Shown in pieces: positions 22,482-24,114 of a stretch of DNA of 24,114 nucleotides. The stretch spans positions 1-24,114 of the forward strand of contig JBLHKS010000110.1 in NCBI GenBank assembly GCA_047620505.1, written 5' to 3'. The translations under genes and the position numbers were made by a program. This DNA comes from JBLHKS01 sp047620505. Lineage in GTDB: Bacteria > Verrucomicrobiota > Verrucomicrobiia > Verrucomicrobiales > DEV007. Below the pieces are notes generated by a model. The model was not told the origin of the DNA and searched no databases. It worked only from the letters and a program-made list of their open reading frames with translations. Position 1 is the stretch's first letter. Each line of letters starts with the position of its first letter.

Positions 22482-23795
22482 TTATCCCTTCTTCTTCTCG
22501 ATTCGGTAAAGCGCTTTCTCGGTCCGCAAATACAGCGCCTCGCCCACAGCAGCTGCTGAGGCCATGAGAGGCGCGTCCAGCTTGTTATCCGCCAGTTGTT
22601 CGAACTTCCGACCCGGTTTAATCACGACCGTCCGGCCTTCCTGATTCGTAAAATAGATCCGGCCATCGGCAAAAATCGGCGAGCCCTGGAAATTGCCGTC
22701 GAGACGCTCGCGCCAGATTTCCTCGCCCGTCTTCGCGTCAAGACAGCCCGCGACTCCGGCATCATCGACGAAAAACAGATCATCGCCGATCCAGAGCGGC
22801 GAAGGCTGCTTGGGAACCGCCTTGTCGTATTTCCAAACGAGTTCGGGCTCGTTCACTCCGTCATAACGCACTCCAATCATCGAACTCTTCATGAAACCCG
22901 TCGGCATGATCACAAAGCCGTCTTTCGCGACCGGCTTAGCCACGTTGGAGAAGCCAAGCTGGCCGTAGGGATATTTATGGACCTCCTCGCCAGTCTTCGG
23001 ATCGTAAAAATAGAGCCAGTCGGCAGCGGGTGAAACGACGCGCGGCTTCCCGCCGAACTCAGCCACGATCGGCGTTCCGTAAGCCTTCGTCAGCTGAGGA
23101 TTTTCGTTCATCTCGCCACTCCGCACGGTTTTCCAAACCGTCTCGCCGGAAGCGCGGTCGAGCGCGATGATGAACTGCTCGTCGCTGCCGTCCATGTGGA
23201 AAATCAGGTGGTTCTCCCAGAGGACCGGCGTGCTCCCTGGCCCATTCGCGTGCTGAACGACGATGTCCTGACGGGACCACAGGACTTCGCCCGATTTTGT
23301 ATCGAGCGCGCAGGTTCCCATCGAGCCGAAGTGACAGAAGAGAACCCCGCCATCGATGATCGGCGTCGGCGTTGCGTAACTGTTCAGCTTGTGAACGAAC
23401 TGCGGCTTCTCCCTCGTCATAATCTGGATATCGCGGAGGATCTCGCCGCTCTCCCGGTCGACGCAGATCGCGTGAAGCTTGGCGCTCGAAAGAACGTTCA
23501 TCGGCTGCCCGCCGACCTTCTCCGTCTTCATCCGCTCCTTGATTTCCGCAGGGCTTGCCTTCGTCTCGCGCGCCGTCGTCAACCAGATGTGATTGCCGTC
23601 GATCACCGGCGAAGAATGCCCACGTCCGGGGATTTCCGTCTTCCACGCGACATTCTCGGACTCGGACCACTCGATCGGCAAGTTCGTCGCGTCCGGCGCA
23701 TGCCCCATCCCGTCCGGCCCGCGCCACTGCGGCCACTCGGCGGCGGAGCAAATCATCGGGAGGGCAAGGAATGCGGCTGTCAGCTGAAACTTCAT
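22482..23795 (-). CDS. PQQ-like beta-propeller repeat protein, exported
   Basis: A 437-residue protein. ATG 23795 is chosen because it yields the signal peptide MKFQLTAAFLALPMICSAAE directly followed by WPQWRGPDGMGHAPD, the usual mature start in PVC PQQ-like propellers; an in-frame start at 23885 adds 30 unlikely residues. Repeating blades show outer-strand motifs of the form AxDxxTGExxW: AICVDRESGEILRD, ALDTKSGEVLW, ALDRASGETVWKT, YFYDPKTGEEVHKY, CLDAKTGEEIWRERL. No dehydrogenase catalytic residues are evident, so it may be a scaffold or sugar-binding propeller rather than a PQQ enzyme. It is convergent with the SGNH esterase gene. A palindrome copy (22547-22558) encodes an Ala run near the C-terminus. 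Confidence 0.9.
   Translation of the reverse strand: MKFQLTAAFLALPMICSAAEWPQWRGPDGMGHAPDATNLPIEWSESENVAWKTEIPGRGHSSPVIDGNHIWLTTARETKASPAEIKERMKTEKVGGQPMNVLSSAKLHAICVDRESGEILRDIQIMTREKPQFVHKLNSYATPTPIIDGGVLFCHFGSMGTCALDTKSGEVLWSRQDIVVQHANGPGSTPVLWENHLIFHMDGSDEQFIIALDRASGETVWKTVRSGEMNENPQLTKAYGTPIVAEFGGKPRVVSPAADWLYFYDPKTGEEVHKYPYGQLGFSNVAKPVAKDGFVIMPTGFMKSSMIGVRYDGVNEPELVWKYDKAVPKQPSPLWIGDDLFFVDDAGVAGCLDAKTGEEIWRERLDGNFQGSPIFADGRIYFTNQEGRTVVIKPGRKFEQLADNKLDAPLMASAAAVGEALYLRTEKALYRIEKKKG
22547..22558. repeat. Iterated palindrome CAGCAGCTGCTG, copy 9
   Basis: Exact copy in the minus-strand PQQ-like gene, read as SAAAV. Confidence 0.95.
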
Positions 23796-23884
23796 GGCGC
23801 AAATTGAAAGCACGGAGGCGCGTTGCTGCAAGCACCGGAATCCGGAAACAAGTTGCCAACTAAAGGTTAATATTTGGTCCTTCA

Positions 23885-23911
23885 CTGCACTCCCGGCGGG
23901 CCGCAGTGCAG
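23885..23911. other. 7-bp inverted repeat (hairpin candidate)
   Basis: CTGCACT (23885-23891) and AGTGCAG (23905-23911) are perfect reverse complements with a 13-base GC-rich spacer that itself contains CCCGGCGGG. No T-run follows on either strand. It directly abuts the GGGGCGGC tandem repeat. Confidence 0.5.
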
Positions 23912-23912
23912 C

Positions 23913-23944
23913 GGGGCGGCGGGGCGGCGGGGCGGCGGGGCGGC
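23913..23944 (+). repeat. Four perfect tandem copies of GGGGCGGC
   Basis: An 8-bp unit is repeated at 23913, 23921, 23929 and 23937 without mismatch. The G4 runs spaced by CGGC give G-quadruplex potential on the plus strand. Copy number is probably variable by slippage. Confidence 0.97.
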
Positions 23945-24114
23945 ATTGGCGAGTACGCGCTTGTTATGTGGCTGCCGCCTTGCTTAATTGGGCTCTTCAG
24001 GGATTTTCGTGGCAACTATCTAACGGAAAGAGATCTAACTTTGCGCAGAAAAACATGATTCGAATGCGGTAGTTGGCAAAGGACCGAAATCCGCGCGCTG
24101 CTGACTTCAGGCTT

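Larger units (their letters stand above)
23796..24114. other. Gene-free right end (319 bases)
   Basis: I see no credible coding region. Translations here have no family features and read through the GC-rich tandem repeat. The stretch holds a 7-bp inverted repeat, four tandem GGGGCGGC units, and the distant inverted pair TTGCCAACTA (23853-23862) / TAGTTGGCAA (24070-24079). Its first part must include the 5' region of the PQQ-like gene, where an AT-rich piece (TTAATATTT, 23867-23875) is the best promoter candidate. Confidence 0.6.

Noticed and set aside
23794..24072. A 92-codon plus-strand frame at the right end
   Set aside because: It begins over the start of the PQQ-like gene and translates the GGGGCGGC array into a Gly/Arg run, with no homologous features.

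Overview
The window is a gene-dense, GC-rich stretch (about 60% by eye) of a chromosome, most likely from the PVC superphylum, Verrucomicrobiota more likely than Planctomycetota. The reason is its protein families: PSCyt1/DUF1549/DUF1553 proteins paired with DUF1501 proteins, a ThuA/beta-propeller/CxxCH heme fusion, PQQ-like propellers beginning with a WPQWRGPDG-type motif, a secreted sulfatase and a GxDLY-type SGNH esterase. There is no rRNA, tRNA, CRISPR array, transposase or phage gene. Almost every protein carries an export signal, so the region is mainly an extracytoplasmic (periplasmic or outer-surface) gene cluster.

Layout. On the minus strand, a heme-containing PSD1 protein (703-3486) is translationally coupled through ATGA to a DUF1501 protein that runs off the left edge. 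Diverging from it is a 1416-residue ThuA / F5-8C / propeller / HEAT / heme fusion (3560-7810). It is followed by a second PSD1 protein without its own PSCyt1 domain (about 7925-9697), a hairpin and a Uma2-family nuclease (9775-10347), the second DUF1501 protein (10361-11755), and two secreted proteins (11739-13619 and 13616-15364), each with a visible Cys-His-Asp transglutaminase-like triad. The last three genes overlap end to start. Next come a sulfatase (15593-17020) and a membrane-anchored coiled-coil protein with a C-terminal OmpA-like domain (17101-19962). Convergent to that is a TolB-like propeller with lower GC (19959-21260), which diverges from a Tat-exported SGNH esterase (21362-22465). 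A minus-strand PQQ-like propeller protein (22482-23795) and a 319-base gene-free tail close the window.

Working together (inference): carbohydrate-binding F5/8C-like modules, ThuA, sulfatase, esterase, heme domains and propeller dehydrogenase-like domains suggest surface capture and oxidative or hydrolytic handling of sulfated or acylated polysaccharide. The substrate cannot be read from the sequence.

The signal that no gene explains is a 12-bp perfect palindrome, CAGCAGCTGCTG. It occurs nine times exactly and six more times with one mismatch, spread over the whole window, inside genes, on both coding strands and in all three reading frames. It behaves like a genome-wide iterated palindrome under selection at the DNA level.
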